Source: Ancylomarina salipaludis (lineage in GTDB: Bacteria; Bacteroidota; Bacteroidia; Bacteroidales; Marinifilaceae). From it: DNA of 64,000 nt. Positions 1-10,700 of the stretch are shown in pieces. Where the stretch lies: positions 62,001 to 126,000 of the forward strand of contig NZ_SAXA01000010.1 of NCBI RefSeq assembly GCF_004122035.1, given 5' to 3'. Positions within the stretch are counted from its first letter, which is position 1. Every line of letters starts with the position of its first letter. The translations under genes and the position numbers were made by a program. The notes under the pieces were generated by a model. The model was given only the letters and a program-made list of their open reading frames with translations. It made no database searches and had not been told where the DNA came from.

Positions 1-1079
1 CTACCGATTTGGGGCAAAGCTGGGAGGACATTTCCGGATTTGGAACGGGGGAGAAAAGCTCCAATGGCTTTCCCGATGTAGTGACCCACTCTTTGTTAGT
101 AATGCCTCATGCTCCTAATATCATTTGGGCAGGTACCGAAATAGGTTTGTTTGAATCTACTGACAACGGAGCCAATTGGCATGCTGTAATCAGCAATATG
201 CCTCCTGTTTCTATCTACGATATGCATATTGTTGGTAAGCAAGTTATATTTGCAACGCACGGTAGAGGTGTTTGGAGTGTGGACGTTCCTGAAATAGACA
301 AGGTTCCTGAGATCTCGGAATACAAAGAGGTCGATAATAAAGTCATCAAGCTTGATATGGATGTTAAAGTAAACTACGATCAACTGGATGTTTACCTTAA
401 CGGAGAATTGAATCAGGTGATTTCATCTCCAGATTTAGGTGCTCTTAATATTTTATTTGATGTGGAGGAATTCGGGGTTTACAGTTCTTATGTGGTTGGT
501 CACATCGGACAGGAAACTTTTAAATCTAACGTGCAAGAGCTTGAAGTCAAGGACAAAACTCCAGTTATTTCAAGCTTTGAAGTTCTGGATGATTATAAAA
601 TGAATATCCAAATGGATGTAACAGTTCCCTATGATAAGCTTGAGGTCTATCTGGATAATAACCTTTATGAGACCGTTAATCATTCAACTTTGGGTACAAT
701 TAATATTAAGGTAGACGTGGATGAGGCAAGAGTCTACGAGACTTATGCCATTGGCTATATATTTGATACGTCTTTTCAGTCAGATAGCAAATTTGCAGAA
801 ATGATTCCAACTGGTGTGGAGACAATCCATAATGAGGTGGATGATTTCAAGATCTATCCAAACCCTTGCCGTGGGGAATTTAGACTGCAACTCAATAGTT
901 CCAAACAAGCATATACTCTTGAAATCTTCAATTTGATGGGTCGAAAGGTATATGTCAAAAAGGATGAGAATCTTGGGACCAACAGTATTTTTATTAATTC
1001 TTTACAAAACGGTGTTTATATCGTTCGCATTACTTCTGGTAATGAGACTTTTAGTTCTAAACTTCGAGTGCTGAAATAA
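1..1079 (+). CDS. C-terminal part of a T9SS-secreted Asp-box/beta-propeller protein (5' truncated by window edge)
   Basis: The reading frame is open from the first bases of the window, so only the C-terminal part (about 359 residues) is present and the true start lies upstream. The first 90 residues contain an Asp-box (STDNGANW) and a GRGVW motif, as in sortilin/BNR-type beta-propeller proteins. Two related modules of about 75 residues follow (starting near VPEISEYK and TPVISSFE), each with a (V/M)DV-x-V-x-YD-(Q/K)-L-(D/E)-VYL core. The last 80 residues are a type A T9SS sorting domain, with the KIYPNPCRGEF motif and the GVYIVRI strand before the C-terminal KLRVLK. The protein is therefore expected outside the cell or anchored on the outer surface. 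The enzymatic function of the missing N-terminal part cannot be read here. Confidence 0.85.
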   Translation, partial: TDLGQSWEDISGFGTGEKSSNGFPDVVTHSLLVMPHAPNIIWAGTEIGLFESTDNGANWHAVISNMPPVSIYDMHIVGKQVIFATHGRGVWSVDVPEIDKVPEISEYKEVDNKVIKLDMDVKVNYDQLDVYLNGELNQVISSPDLGALNILFDVEEFGVYSSYVVGHIGQETFKSNVQELEVKDKTPVISSFEVLDDYKMNIQMDVTVPYDKLEVYLDNNLYETVNHSTLGTINIKVDVDEARVYETYAIGYIFDTSFQSDSKFAEMIPTGVETIHNEVDDFKIYPNPCRGEFRLQLNSSKQAYTLEIFNLMGRKVYVKKDENLGTNSIFINSLQNGVYIVRITSGNETFSSKLRVLK

Positions 1080-1212
1080 TATCGATTATCGTATTTTAAA
1101 GAAATGAATTAGAATATTGATATAAGAGCTTGGCTTCGCAATTCAATTGTGTATTGATCAGTTTTATTCGATGGAAGAGAATACAATACATTTTACCGTA
1201 AATTAAAAAGAT

Positions 1213-1665
1213 ATGGAAATATTAAAATATATCATAGTTATAATCTTCGCTATAGTTTTTATAGGCTGTGAAGATGATGAGAAAAATATTGATGAAATCA
1301 AACCAAATATTATTTTGTATAGTCCCACTCGTGCTGCGACAGTTACTGTAGGGAGTGTTTTGAATGTAAGAGCATTAATTTCAGATAATAAAGAATTGAA
1401 GGACTATGTTGTGGAAATTAACTATGGAGGTGTAAAATCAACTAAAAATATAGAAGAATTTTATTTTAGCTCTTTTATCGACACTGATGCTTACGGAAAT
1501 GCTTTACCTGAACTGGTAAAGGGAGCTATTTCTTATAATTTAAATTTTGATATTGCCGTGGGGTACAATACCTATCTAGGCGATTATAATTTAACATTGA
1601 CTGTAATTGATCAATCTGGCAACTTGATGGAAGAAGTGGTTCAGTTTAGTATTGTTCGACCTTAA
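1213..1665 (+). CDS. small lipoprotein, DUF4625-like
   Basis: This is a 150-residue protein with a type II signal peptide: a hydrophobic stretch of about 15 residues ends in a lipobox (FIGC) with the lipidated Cys near residue 19, followed by EDDE. The remainder looks like an immunoglobulin-like beta-sandwich, with a KPNIILYSP opening and a repeated 'ISDNKELKDYVVEI' style strand pattern. That resembles the DUF4625 family of Bacteroidota lipoproteins (recognition by pattern only). It stands alone 133 bp after the preceding surface protein and is followed by a strong terminator. Its function is unknown; it is probably a periplasmic or surface-exposed lipoprotein. Confidence 0.75.
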   Translation: MEILKYIIVIIFAIVFIGCEDDEKNIDEIKPNIILYSPTRAATVTVGSVLNVRALISDNKELKDYVVEINYGGVKSTKNIEEFYFSSFIDTDAYGNALPELVKGAISYNLNFDIAVGYNTYLGDYNLTLTVIDQSGNLMEEVVQFSIVRP

Positions 1666-1701
1666 GCAGTGCTAAAAGATTTATGGCATTCAACTGGTTT
1701 T

Positions 1702-1733
1702 AACCACCTCCTTAATTAGGAGGTGGTTTTTTA
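1702..1733 (+). terminator. Rho-independent terminator of the lipoprotein gene
   Basis: A perfect 10-bp stem (AACCACCTCC / GGAGGTGGTT) with the 7-nt loop TTAATTA is followed by a T-rich run. It lies 36 bp after the stop codon at 1665. Confidence 0.9.
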
Positions 1734-1740
1734 TTGTCGA

Positions 1741-2924
1741 ATAACATTGGCTTTCTATGTTGGGTTTAGATATGAAACGGTGATATTTCTCCAGATTATC
1801 TACTTCTCATCTAAGTTACACTCCCCGAATTAAACTGTCTCGTTTGATAAGAGAATAGGGAGTGAAAGATGCCTGACAGAGTAATTCTCGAAACTCTGGT
1901 GAATTTATTTTGGATATCAGTTGTGTTTTGTTGTAAAGGGTTAAAATTTCATGAATTTCTACTGATTTAGGAGACATTTTAAGATCTAATATTATTTTTT
2001 CTTTCCACTTTGTAAATTGAAATAAATGATAAAGATACATTATTGGTTAATAATGGGAATGGAGAATTTAGAGGTCGTGGAGGATAGAGAGTGTTGAGAT
2101 TCTATTAAAATCAGAAGGACTGGCTTCTGGTAATAGCATCAAACTTCAATTGAAGCATAAATCGTTGAAATGATTTAACTGATGATGTAATCTTTCCTTC
2201 ACCTGTGGAAAAATGATTGTATTTACTATTGAATAGAGAAATAATTCTCTATAAATAGAATGTGCAATAAGGAATCCTATTAATTTACTCTCTGTACTCA
2301 AAATCTTTTTTTTTCGCTAGCTGGAATCCATAGTTTTTTAATCAAACTGCTAAATTATTCGCATCATCTTTATAAGCTAATGGACACACTGAAGCGATTT
2401 TTATTTGTACAAAAAATAATCATTAGCATTTTGATACTAATGACTAATTATTCCCATCAACAGGTAGTTTGGTGATTATTAGTTGCTGTTTGAATTAAAT
2501 ATTAGAAGGCGAGTTGTTAGTATGTAGCCTTTCCTTGATAGAAAATGAGATTGAAAAATTCCCAGATTGGGTATTTTCACCCACCAACTATATGTTGTAT
2601 AGTATTTCTTCTAAAATTTTGATCTAATTTGATAAAGGTCATCCGTTGCTACTTAATTACTTGAAGAATAAGATGATATGTGGTTGTTGGTGGTCGTGTT
2701 AGTTGATATACAAACGTTTACGGACATGTATTGGTGTTTTAAAACAGTTTCATATCTACAATGAAAGTATTTATATTCGTCCATCAATAATGAAATAATT
2801 CTTTAAACTGGATTCGGATCTAAACAGAAGGTTTAAATATTTAGGTTTAAAATTGAATAGCAATTGAAGTAAAATAGAAACTCCTTGAGGTTTTCTTAGC
2901 AAATTACTTGAAAAAAAATATAAA
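1741..2924. other. long gene-poor intergenic stretch
   Basis: About 1.2 kb of AT-rich DNA without a convincing gene. One 74-codon frame on the minus strand (1816-2040, with an internal ATG giving about 53 residues starting MSPKSVEIHE) could be a small gene or gene relic, but it has no recognisable motif. No terminator-like hairpin or tRNA was seen. The segment next to 2925 presumably holds the promoter of the carboxyltransferase operon, but no clean TTTG/TAnnTTTG pair is visible. Confidence 0.5.
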
Positions 2925-4481
2925 ATGAAGGTATCTGAAAAGTTAGATCTCTTAAAGAAAAAAAGAGAAGAAGTTAAAAAAATGGGTGGAGAAGCTCGTG
3001 TTGCCAAGCAGCATGAGAAAGGTAAGCTTTCCGCACGTGAGAGAATAGACTTGCTTTTTGATGAAGGAAGTTTTAGAGAGTTGGATATGTTTGTGGAACA
3101 TCGTTGCGTAAACTTTGGTTTTGAAACAACAGAAATTCCTGCTGATGGCGTAATTACTGGTCATGGTTTAGTGAATGGACGAACAGTATTTGCTTACTCT
3201 CAGGATTTTACTTCGCGTGGAGGATCTTTGGGTGAAATGCATGCAGCAAAAATCTGTAAAATAATGGATTTGGCAGTAAGTGCCGGAGCGCCTATTGTTG
3301 GACTTAATGATTCAGGTGGAGCACGCGTAGAAGAGGGTGTTGATGCACTAAAAGGTTACGGTGAGGTATTTATGCGTAATTCAAGAGCTTCTGGTGTAAT
3401 TCCACAGATTTCTGCTATTATGGGTCCTTGTGCCGGTGGAGCAGTTTATTCTCCAGCTATGACTGACTTTGTATACATGGTTAAAAAGCAGAGTCACATG
3501 TTTATTACATCTCCTTATGTAATTAAAACAGTAACAGGTGAAGAAACGACTTTTGAAGAACTTGGTGGAGCTATGGCTCACAACGCTAAAAGTGGTAATG
3601 CACATTTTGCCTGCGATACTGACGAAGAAACAATTGAGGCTATTCGTGATATTTTAAGTTATCTTCCAAATAATAACTTAGAGGAAACGCCTCAGATTCC
3701 AATGGGTGACGATCCTGAGCGTGTTTGCGAGGAACTGGATACGATTATTCCGGATGATCCTAAAACACCTTACGATATGAAAGCTGTAATCGAATCAGTT
3801 CTTGATCAGGGTGAGTTTTACGAAGTACATGAGTATTATGCAGAAAATGCAATCATTGGTTTTGGTCGATTAGATAATCGTTCGGTAGGTATTATTGCCA
3901 ATCAACCTTTAATTCAGGCAGGTTGTTTAGATATTGATGCTTCTGATAAAATTAGCCGGTTTGTTCGTACTTGTGATGCCTTTAATATTCCAATGGTAAC
4001 CTTTGTTGATGTTCCGGGATACCTTCCAGGTGTACAACAAGAACTAGGTGGTATTATTCGCCATGGAGCAAAACTACTTTGGAGTTATGCAGAAGCTACA
4101 GTGCCTAAATTTACTGTAGTAACACGTAAGGATTATGGTGGTGCTTATTTGGCAATGTGTTCTAAGCCATTGGGAGCTGATATGGTATTCGCTTGGCCAA
4201 CTGCCGAAATTGCAGTAATGGGAGCTAAAGGCGCTGTAGAGGTTATTTCTACTTATAAAAAAGAAATTTCGGCTGCTGATGATAAGCAAGCGAAGACTGA
4301 TGAGAAAATTAAGGAGTACGAAAATGCATTTAACGTTCCTTATTTGGCAGCTCAGCGTGGCTATATTGATGATGTGATTCTTCCAAGCGAAACTCGTGCC
4401 CGATTGATTGATGCATTGAAAGCGATGCATACAAAAGCGGAGGTTTTACCAGCTAAGAAACACGGAAATATTCCATTGTAA
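2925..4481 (+). CDS. mmdA: acyl-CoA carboxyltransferase (MmdA/PccB family)
   Basis: This 518-residue protein is the normal length for the carboxyltransferase subunit of propionyl-CoA carboxylase, methylmalonyl-CoA decarboxylase or the 12S subunit of transcarboxylase. It starts with the typical helix rich in Lys and Glu followed by KGKLSARERIDLLFD. It has the two crotonase-like halves: the N-half acyl-CoA site (SQDFTSRGGSLGEMHA and NDSGGARVEEG, then IMGPCAGGAVYSPA) and the C-half biotin site (DVPGYLPGVQQE, then GGAYLAMCSK and AWPTAEIAVMGAKGAVEV). The enzyme transfers a carboxyl group between a CoA thioester and biotin. It is the first gene of an operon with a 62-residue protein and a biotinylated pyruvate-type carboxyltransferase, and no membrane decarboxylase subunit follows. 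That favours a soluble transcarboxylase or carboxylase over a sodium pump (inference). Confidence 0.95.
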   Translation: MKVSEKLDLLKKKREEVKKMGGEARVAKQHEKGKLSARERIDLLFDEGSFRELDMFVEHRCVNFGFETTEIPADGVITGHGLVNGRTVFAYSQDFTSRGGSLGEMHAAKICKIMDLAVSAGAPIVGLNDSGGARVEEGVDALKGYGEVFMRNSRASGVIPQISAIMGPCAGGAVYSPAMTDFVYMVKKQSHMFITSPYVIKTVTGEETTFEELGGAMAHNAKSGNAHFACDTDEETIEAIRDILSYLPNNNLEETPQIPMGDDPERVCEELDTIIPDDPKTPYDMKAVIESVLDQGEFYEVHEYYAENAIIGFGRLDNRSVGIIANQPLIQAGCLDIDASDKISRFVRTCDAFNIPMVTFVDVPGYLPGVQQELGGIIRHGAKLLWSYAEATVPKFTVVTRKDYGGAYLAMCSKPLGADMVFAWPTAEIAVMGAKGAVEVISTYKKEISAADDKQAKTDEKIKEYENAFNVPYLAAQRGYIDDVILPSETRARLIDALKAMHTKAEVLPAKKHGNIPL

Positions 4482-4519
4482 GAAAGACTTTAATAAACTA
4501 ATTATTAATACCAATAATT

Positions 4520-4708
4520 ATGACACGAGAAGAAAAGATTAAAAAAGCAGTTCTTATAGCAGTTGCTCACCATATAGAATTAGAGAAAGCTGAAGCATTA
4601 AACGTTGAAAGTTCGACTAATGGTTCTTGGGCACGTACCGGCATTAAAATGATGATGTCCAAACGTAAGATTGTACAGCTTCGTGGTCGAAATCTACGAA
4701 GTGCATAA
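4520..4708 (+). CDS. small conserved-looking protein inside the carboxyltransferase operon
   Basis: This 62-residue gene starts with ATG 38 bp after the carboxyltransferase gene and ends 53 bp before the biotin-carrying subunit, on the same strand and without a terminator between. The sequence is a charged helix (MTREEKIKKAVLIAVAHHIE) followed by a basic, arginine-rich tail (KIVQLRGRNLRSA). There is no membrane segment, unlike a standard OadG gamma subunit, which normally has one N-terminal transmembrane helix. It occupies the place where a gamma or linker subunit is usually encoded, so it may help assemble the complex. That is inference from position only. Confidence 0.75.
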   Translation: MTREEKIKKAVLIAVAHHIELEKAEALNVESSTNGSWARTGIKMMMSKRKIVQLRGRNLRSA

Positions 4709-4761
4709 TTCTATTTTCCTGTGAATTGGGAAAAGTATTAATTCAAAAAAAAAATAAAAAG

Positions 4762-6666
4762 ATGATATACGATAAGCACGGGGTTTTACAAATGACCCAA
4801 CTTAATTATGACAGTGATCGTCCGAAAGCTGAGAATCCAATTAAAATTAACGACGTAAGTTTACGTGATGGTCACCAGTCTCTATTCGCTACACGTGGTC
4901 GTACAGAGGATATGTTGCCTGTTGCCGAAATGATTGATGAAGCTGGATACAATGCAGTTGAAACATGGGGTGGTGCTACTTTTGATACGATGCACCGTTT
5001 CTTGGGTGAAGATCCATGGGAGCGTTTAAGAGTATTGAAAAAGCATATGCCTAAAACACCATTTTCGATGCTTCTTCGTGGGCAGAATGTGGTAGGATAC
5101 CGTAATTATGCCGATGATGTGGTTCGGGCTTTTGTTCAGCGTTCAATCGATAATGGTATGGATATCTTCCGTTGTTTTGACGCACTGAATGATTTCAGAA
5201 ATTTCGAAACGGCAGCTAAAGTTATTAAAGATAACAAGAAGCACTTACAAGGTGTTGTATGTTATACTTTGAACCAGCCTCGTTTGGGTGGTGAAGTATA
5301 CAATATGGAATACTACATCAATAAGGTAAAAGATTTGATCAAGTTTGGTGTTGATTCTATCTGTATCAAAGATATGGCTGGTTTGATTGCACCTTACGAT
5401 ATCTATAATTTGGTACGTGAAATCAAGAAATTCACTGACACACCAATTAACCTGCATACTCACTTTACTTCAGGTATGGGTGACTTGGCAATTTTCAAAG
5501 CCATCGAAGCAGGTGTGGATATTGTTGATACATGTATCGGACCTTACGCATACCGTACTTCTCACCCTGCTGTTGAGCCAATGATTATGTCATTATTAGG
5601 CACAAACCGCGACTCTGGAATGGATATTAATAAAATTAATGCCATTGCTGAAGAAATGGAGAAATACATTCCTAAATATAAGCACTTAGACAATAGTCCT
5701 AAGTATGCAACTACGGATATTAATGTGTTATTACACCAAACTCCGGGAGGAATGCTTTCTAACTTAGTAAATCAGTTGAAAGCTATGGATGCATTGGATA
5801 AATTACCAGAAGTATATCGTTTACTTCCTAAAGTTCGTAAAGATCTGGGTAATATTCCATTGGTTACGCCTACATCTCAAATTGTTGGTGTACAAACAGT
5901 AAACAATGTACTATTCGATTCTTATGAAGGGGAATATGCACAAATTACCAAAGAAGTAAAAGATCTTTGTTACGGATTGTATGGTAAAACGACTCATCCA
6001 ATTAACCCTGAGGTTCAAAAGAAAGCGCTTAATGGTTATCCTCGAGGTGAAGAGCCTATTACAGTTCGTCCGGGATCTATTCTTGAGCCAGAGATGGAAG
6101 ATGTTAAAACTGAATTCGGAAATCTTGCTAAAGATATTGATGACGAAGTTTTATGCGCACTTTATCCTATTACAGGAAAACGCTTCTTGAAATGGAAATA
6201 TGGTTTGGAAGAAGTACCAGCCGATGTCAAAGCAAAAACCATGGCAGAAGTTGAGAAAGAGCAAGAGCTGATAAGAAAAGCCCTTTCAGGAGAATTGACT
6301 TCTAAAGGAAAAGGTAAGGGACGTGAGCTTGAAGTTACTGTTGATGGCGAAACCTTTACTGTAGAAATCAATGACCCTAACGGTCCTGCTACACCTCAAT
6401 TCAAAGGTCGTAAGAAAAAGGAATCAGCTGCTGACGAATTTGCCACAGGAAGTGTTGTTGCTCCAATTCCAGGTATGATTGTGGAGTGCAAAGTAAAAGT
6501 TGGTGATGAAGTAAAAGTAGGAGATACATTAGTAGTACTTGAAGCAATGAAGATGATGAATAATCTTGATGCTAAAGCAGAAGGTACTGTAAAAGAGATT
6601 AAATGTGATTCTGGTGATTCTGTTGCTAAAGGCGATTTGCTTTTAGTAATAGAGCCAAAGGCCTAA
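4762..6666 (+). CDS. biotin-containing oxaloacetate/pyruvate carboxyltransferase (OadA / PycB / transcarboxylase 5S-1.3S type)
   Basis: The N-terminal 480 residues form a DRE-TIM/HMGL-like carboxyltransferase: INDVSLRDGHQS holds the metal and substrate residues, with LHTHFTSGMG (metal-binding HTH) and KDMAGL later. A conserved carboxylase domain follows (about residues 300-500). The last 80 residues are a biotinyl domain with the EAMKMMNN motif, whose Lys (codon 6550-6552) carries biotin. A Gly/Lys-rich linker separates the parts. A TTG at 4726 keeps the frame open, but ATG 4762 (or ATG 4792, just before TQLNYDSDRP) is the likelier start. It converts between oxaloacetate and pyruvate through carboxybiotin. 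Paired with the upstream acyl-CoA subunit and no beta membrane subunit, it fits a methylmalonyl-CoA:pyruvate transcarboxylase whose 5S and 1.3S parts are fused. Confidence 0.92.
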   Translation: MIYDKHGVLQMTQLNYDSDRPKAENPIKINDVSLRDGHQSLFATRGRTEDMLPVAEMIDEAGYNAVETWGGATFDTMHRFLGEDPWERLRVLKKHMPKTPFSMLLRGQNVVGYRNYADDVVRAFVQRSIDNGMDIFRCFDALNDFRNFETAAKVIKDNKKHLQGVVCYTLNQPRLGGEVYNMEYYINKVKDLIKFGVDSICIKDMAGLIAPYDIYNLVREIKKFTDTPINLHTHFTSGMGDLAIFKAIEAGVDIVDTCIGPYAYRTSHPAVEPMIMSLLGTNRDSGMDINKINAIAEEMEKYIPKYKHLDNSPKYATTDINVLLHQTPGGMLSNLVNQLKAMDALDKLPEVYRLLPKVRKDLGNIPLVTPTSQIVGVQTVNNVLFDSYEGEYAQITKEVKDLCYGLYGKTTHPINPEVQKKALNGYPRGEEPITVRPGSILEPEMEDVKTEFGNLAKDIDDEVLCALYPITGKRFLKWKYGLEEVPADVKAKTMAEVEKEQELIRKALSGELTSKGKGKGRELEVTVDGETFTVEINDPNGPATPQFKGRKKKESAADEFATGSVVAPIPGMIVECKVKVGDEVKVGDTLVVLEAMKMMNNLDAKAEGTVKEIKCDSGDSVAKGDLLLVIEPKA

Positions 6667-6691
6667 TGACTATTTAATAATTGAGTATTAC

Positions 6692-6726
6692 ACCCCCTGA
6701 ATCTATTTTCAGGGGGTATTTTTTTG
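6692..6726 (+). terminator. terminator of the carboxyltransferase operon
   Basis: A 9-bp perfect stem (ACCCCCTGA / TCAGGGGGT) with an 8-nt loop is followed by a run of seven T. It lies 25 bp after the stop codon at 6666. Confidence 0.92.
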
Positions 6727-6854
6727 TTTTATTTTCCCGGATGTATACTCCAAATGTAAGTTTATTGATTTTTTGAACCTCCAATTCGATTAAAGCCTTC
6801 CGTCGCAGAAACGGCTTTGGTTAGGGAATCTAGCCAGGAGTTTTGCATATTAAT

Positions 6855-7455
6855 TGTGTAAGGAATTTGAATTAGATAAACAGGTTAAAGAGCGAAATCA
6901 AGTAGTGGTATCTAAGATTTCAACAGAGGAGCAAGTCCTCAAGAAATGGACAGATTTGATGAGCTTATTGGGTGGTTCAAAGCATGTTTTTAATACTTAT
7001 GTGCAGCGTTTGACCCTTCATAATCTGATTCAGCTAGCTAATGTGTATTTGTTAAAACTAAACAAGCGTTATTCTCTCAGATTGGATTCCATTTATAAAT
7101 CAGGCAAGGAGCTTTTTTTTTTTAAGTTAATTGACCATTGTCAGACCGATGAAGCCCGCTATTTGGATACATCAGGTGGAGGGGATAAGTTTTTGATCAG
7201 TTTGGCTTTAGCACTTGTTTTATCAGATTTGGCCAGTAATTAATGTAAGCATCAATTCACTATTCATTGATGAAGGTTTTGGTATTTTGGATGACCAAAA
7301 CTTATAGACAGTTATCTCAAGCTTAGAAACGCTACAATCTTAAGGTAAAATGATAGGACCTACCTCTCATGTACAGAATTTGAAGGAATGTAGACCTGCT
7401 CAAATAAAAGTTCTTAAAAGGAGCAGTGGCGTGAGTGAGGTTGAGCTGGTGTAGC
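6855..7455 (+). pseudogene. sbcC: degraded C-terminal fragment of exonuclease subunit SbcC
   Basis: The longest open piece (6854-7243) reads as the C-terminal ATPase lobe of SbcC: TLHNLIQLAN, RYSLRLDS, then the ABC signature-like segment DTSGGGDKFLISLALALVLS. A one-base slip after codon 7241 restores the expected continuation NVSINSLFIDEGFGILDDQNL (Walker B, D-E-G-F-G). This is interrupted by a stop codon and a further lost codon or slip, after which homologous sequence resumes (ISSLETLQ, then SHVQNLKECRPAQIKVLKR) up to about 7455. The N-terminal ATP-binding half and coiled coil are absent. It is thus a 5'-truncated, frameshifted relic, probably left from a deletion, and cannot make a working nuclease subunit. 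Confidence 0.85.
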
Positions 7456-7791
7456 AATTACTCATATATTCCCAACGACAAAATCGAACTAATTTCTAAG
7501 CCTACTATACTTACATATCGTTGAGAAAGCTGAATTAGTTGGATCAACCTCACATCTTAATAGGAGCGAGCCTTTTTTCGTTAATTTTTCGTTTGATATA
7601 TATTTGGAATACATTATTTATGAATGAGATAACTAAAAGTCTTTGTTTGGATTTAGTTTAAATATTGGGCTGGTTTAAACTTGACAGATTTGACAACTTG
7701 TAATTTTAATTATGTGGTGTAAGTTTATTGTGAATTGTTGCATTCTATAAAGAAATGTAGCTGCTTGTTTGTTTTAAACCTAAATCAGGAT
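7456..7791. other. intergenic region upstream of the cohesin-like surface protein
   Basis: This is 336 bp of AT-rich sequence following the sbcC relic. A TTG at 7735 is in frame with the next gene, but the ATG at 7792 directly precedes a perfect signal peptide, so the region is treated as leader. No clear promoter pair or hairpin was identified. Confidence 0.4.
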
Positions 7792-10700
7792 ATGATTAAA
7801 CCTTTACTCTCATTTTTTTGTTTATTTCTGTTCTTTTGGGGACAAAATACTTCTGCCCAAACAATTTTGTCAGTTAGTAGTATTGAGGCTTCACCTGGTG
7901 ACGAAATTGTCATTTCAGTAAGCATTGAGAATGATGAGGTATTCAATGCCTTTCAGTTCGATTTGTGTTTTCCCGATCAATTAAGTTGGAAACAAGGGAG
8001 TGGAGCACTCAGTAGTCGAGCTGATGGTCACACTCTTTCGGTCGATTTAGTTGAACCAGGGCGTCTACGTATTATCTCCTATTCGATGACTCTTGCTGAA
8101 TTTTCAGGGAGCACAGGAGAGGTGTTTCAAACTCGCTTTGTGGTGGGAAATAATCCAGGAACATGGTCTCTGACTCCAGAGAATGTGACTGTTGGTGGGT
8201 CGTCAGGAGATATTTTGGATCAAGTGAATGTAGGTGCTTTTACTCTACGGGCTCCCAACTTAGTTATAAGTTCGGATGTTCTTGATTTTGGAGAGGTACC
8301 CCTTGGTGAAAATAAAACTGAAAACTTACTGCTTCAAAATACAGGTAATCAAAATCTTAATGTGACTGGCTTTACTTTTGGTGATTCGCGATTTTCATCT
8401 TCCGAAGTGCAATCTTTTATCATACCCCCCGGGCAAACCCATAGTTTGAGTATTAAATTTAATTCTGAGACTAAAGGTCTAATAGAATCGAGTTTTACGA
8501 TACAGTCAGATCAGTCTAAAGGTGATGTTGCAACAAGACTTCAAGCTTTGGCTTTCGCCGTTAATGAAATTCATTTGCTCGCTGCCACAGGACATTCCGG
8601 ACAAGAAGTAGAAGTGCCAATCAGCTTGAATAATATGGAAGCTTTTTCAGGCTTTCAATTTTCTATTCCCTTACCAGATGTGGCTACTTTTGTAAAGGGC
8701 TCAGCAAAACTAAATTCTGAAAGAATAACAGATCATGTTCTTACCGCCGATACAACAAATCACAAATTAACCATTATTGCTTACTCTCCTTCTAACGCAG
8801 CTTTTATTGGGACTGATGGATCAATCATGACAATTCAGTTGAACTTGCAAGGGCAGGGAGGTTATTACTCAATTAATCTACAGGATGCTATTATTGCCAG
8901 TGCTGAGGGTGAAAACATTATATCAGCAGTTTATGGAGCTAGCCTTAGAGTAAAAGCGCCTCAAATTTCAGTTGAAGCTAGTTTAATAGATTTTGCTCAG
9001 GTTTCTTCTCTTGAAACACAATCTCGAGACTTAGTCATTCACAACTATGGTGATACAGAATTACGTATTGATGAATTGGTGTTTGGTGACAATCATTTTT
9101 CTACTAGCAGTATAGCTCCAATATTAATACCTTCTTATGGTAGCGAAACGCTTTCGATTCAGTTTTCAGCTGATGATGGATTGCTTCACGACAGTTTTCT
9201 AAGAATTCGGTCTAATGATGTGGAACGGGATCCAATGAATATTCAGTTATTGGCTCAATCCTATCTTCCCAACGAGTTACAAATTGTGGATGTCTGGTCT
9301 CAGGCTTCAAGTCGTGATACCCTATATGTTAATTTGTTTAATCAAGAAGGAGTCAGTGGCTTTCAATTTGATATAGAGTTTCCATCAGGTTTAAATCCGG
9401 CATCTTCAGAGTCTTTTCTTACCAATCGTAAATCGGATCACGCTCTTGTCGCATCAGATCTTTCTTCCGGTAAAATTCGCGTACTCTGCTGGTCAGCCTC
9501 TTTAAGTGTATTTTCAGGAACGGATGGTCTTATTGTTGGTATCCCGGTTGATATTGCAGCAGATGTTACAGGTTCTCAAAATATACAACTTACCAGTGTG
9601 GTGATCAGTAACGAGAAAGGAAAGAGTATTGAGTCAGGCTTTAGTAATGGAACTCTCACCATAGGAATGGATTTATCACAGGTCGATTATCACATTGCTG
9701 AGGGAAAACTTTTGAATACGACAGCAGCGATGGAATATGCAATGGGAGATGATAATTGGAAAACCTGTACTGAAGTAGAGACTCTGAATGTTCTGTTTAC
9801 TGAGGGTGATTTAAAACTAAGAGAAATATCGATTCCTTCAAATACAAGGCTTATTGCGTCACTTTCCAGGCCCAAAGGACCTGGCTTTCAAATTGATTTT
9901 ATGAATGAATCAACTCTGGAGGCAATCCCAGAGAATGTTTGCTATTCAGTAAATGCAGATCTGACGGAAAATCTGTATTGGGGATCAAATCAGATTGTGG
10001 CACTAAGTCCGGGACAGGATTTGTATTTCCGTATAAAGGCAACAGCTCATGAATTAGCTTCTCATATCGAAAAGCTTAACGTTCCTGCACGACCCGTTTC
10101 ACCTGTTCACACCATCGATTATGAAAATGAACAAACTTCCGAAGTGGTAGCAACCAATGAAGCGTACAGTACTGATGGATTTGTGAATGTTAGTAAGGAA
10201 GGTACTGGTAATCACTTGGACTTAAGTCCTGGGAATAATATTTGGTTTGTTTATCCGGCTACTGAAAGTAGCTTTCGATCTGACATAGTGAAACTGGAAG
10301 TAAAAGCTCGTCCGACCAAACCCGTTTTTACGGTGGACTATGCACAGATGAAAACGTCTGAGATTGTTTCGGAAACAATAGAATATGCTAATGATGCAGC
10401 CTATACTCAGAATTATGGTGTAGGTACTGGTCAGGTGTTTTCATTAGCCCCAGGTTTTAGTTATTGGTTTCGTGTAATGGCTTCTAATACAAGTGAGCAA
10501 TTCCGCAGCGAAAGCTCTCAATTGCAAGTTGCTACCGTTCCTACTGCACCAAACTATACGATTGATTACCTGAACGAACAGACAACTGAGGGAATTCCTG
10601 AAAATGTGGAATATGCCGAAGATGATCAATTTACTCAGAATGTGCGAAGGGGTACAGGATTAATGATTACTGTCGTACCGGGAATTAATTTGTGGTTCCG

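Noticed and set aside
1816-2040. 74-codon minus-strand frame in the 1.2 kb gap
   Set aside because: Kept only as a remark: no motif, no neighbour, no promoter; it may be a relic, but a gene call cannot be supported.
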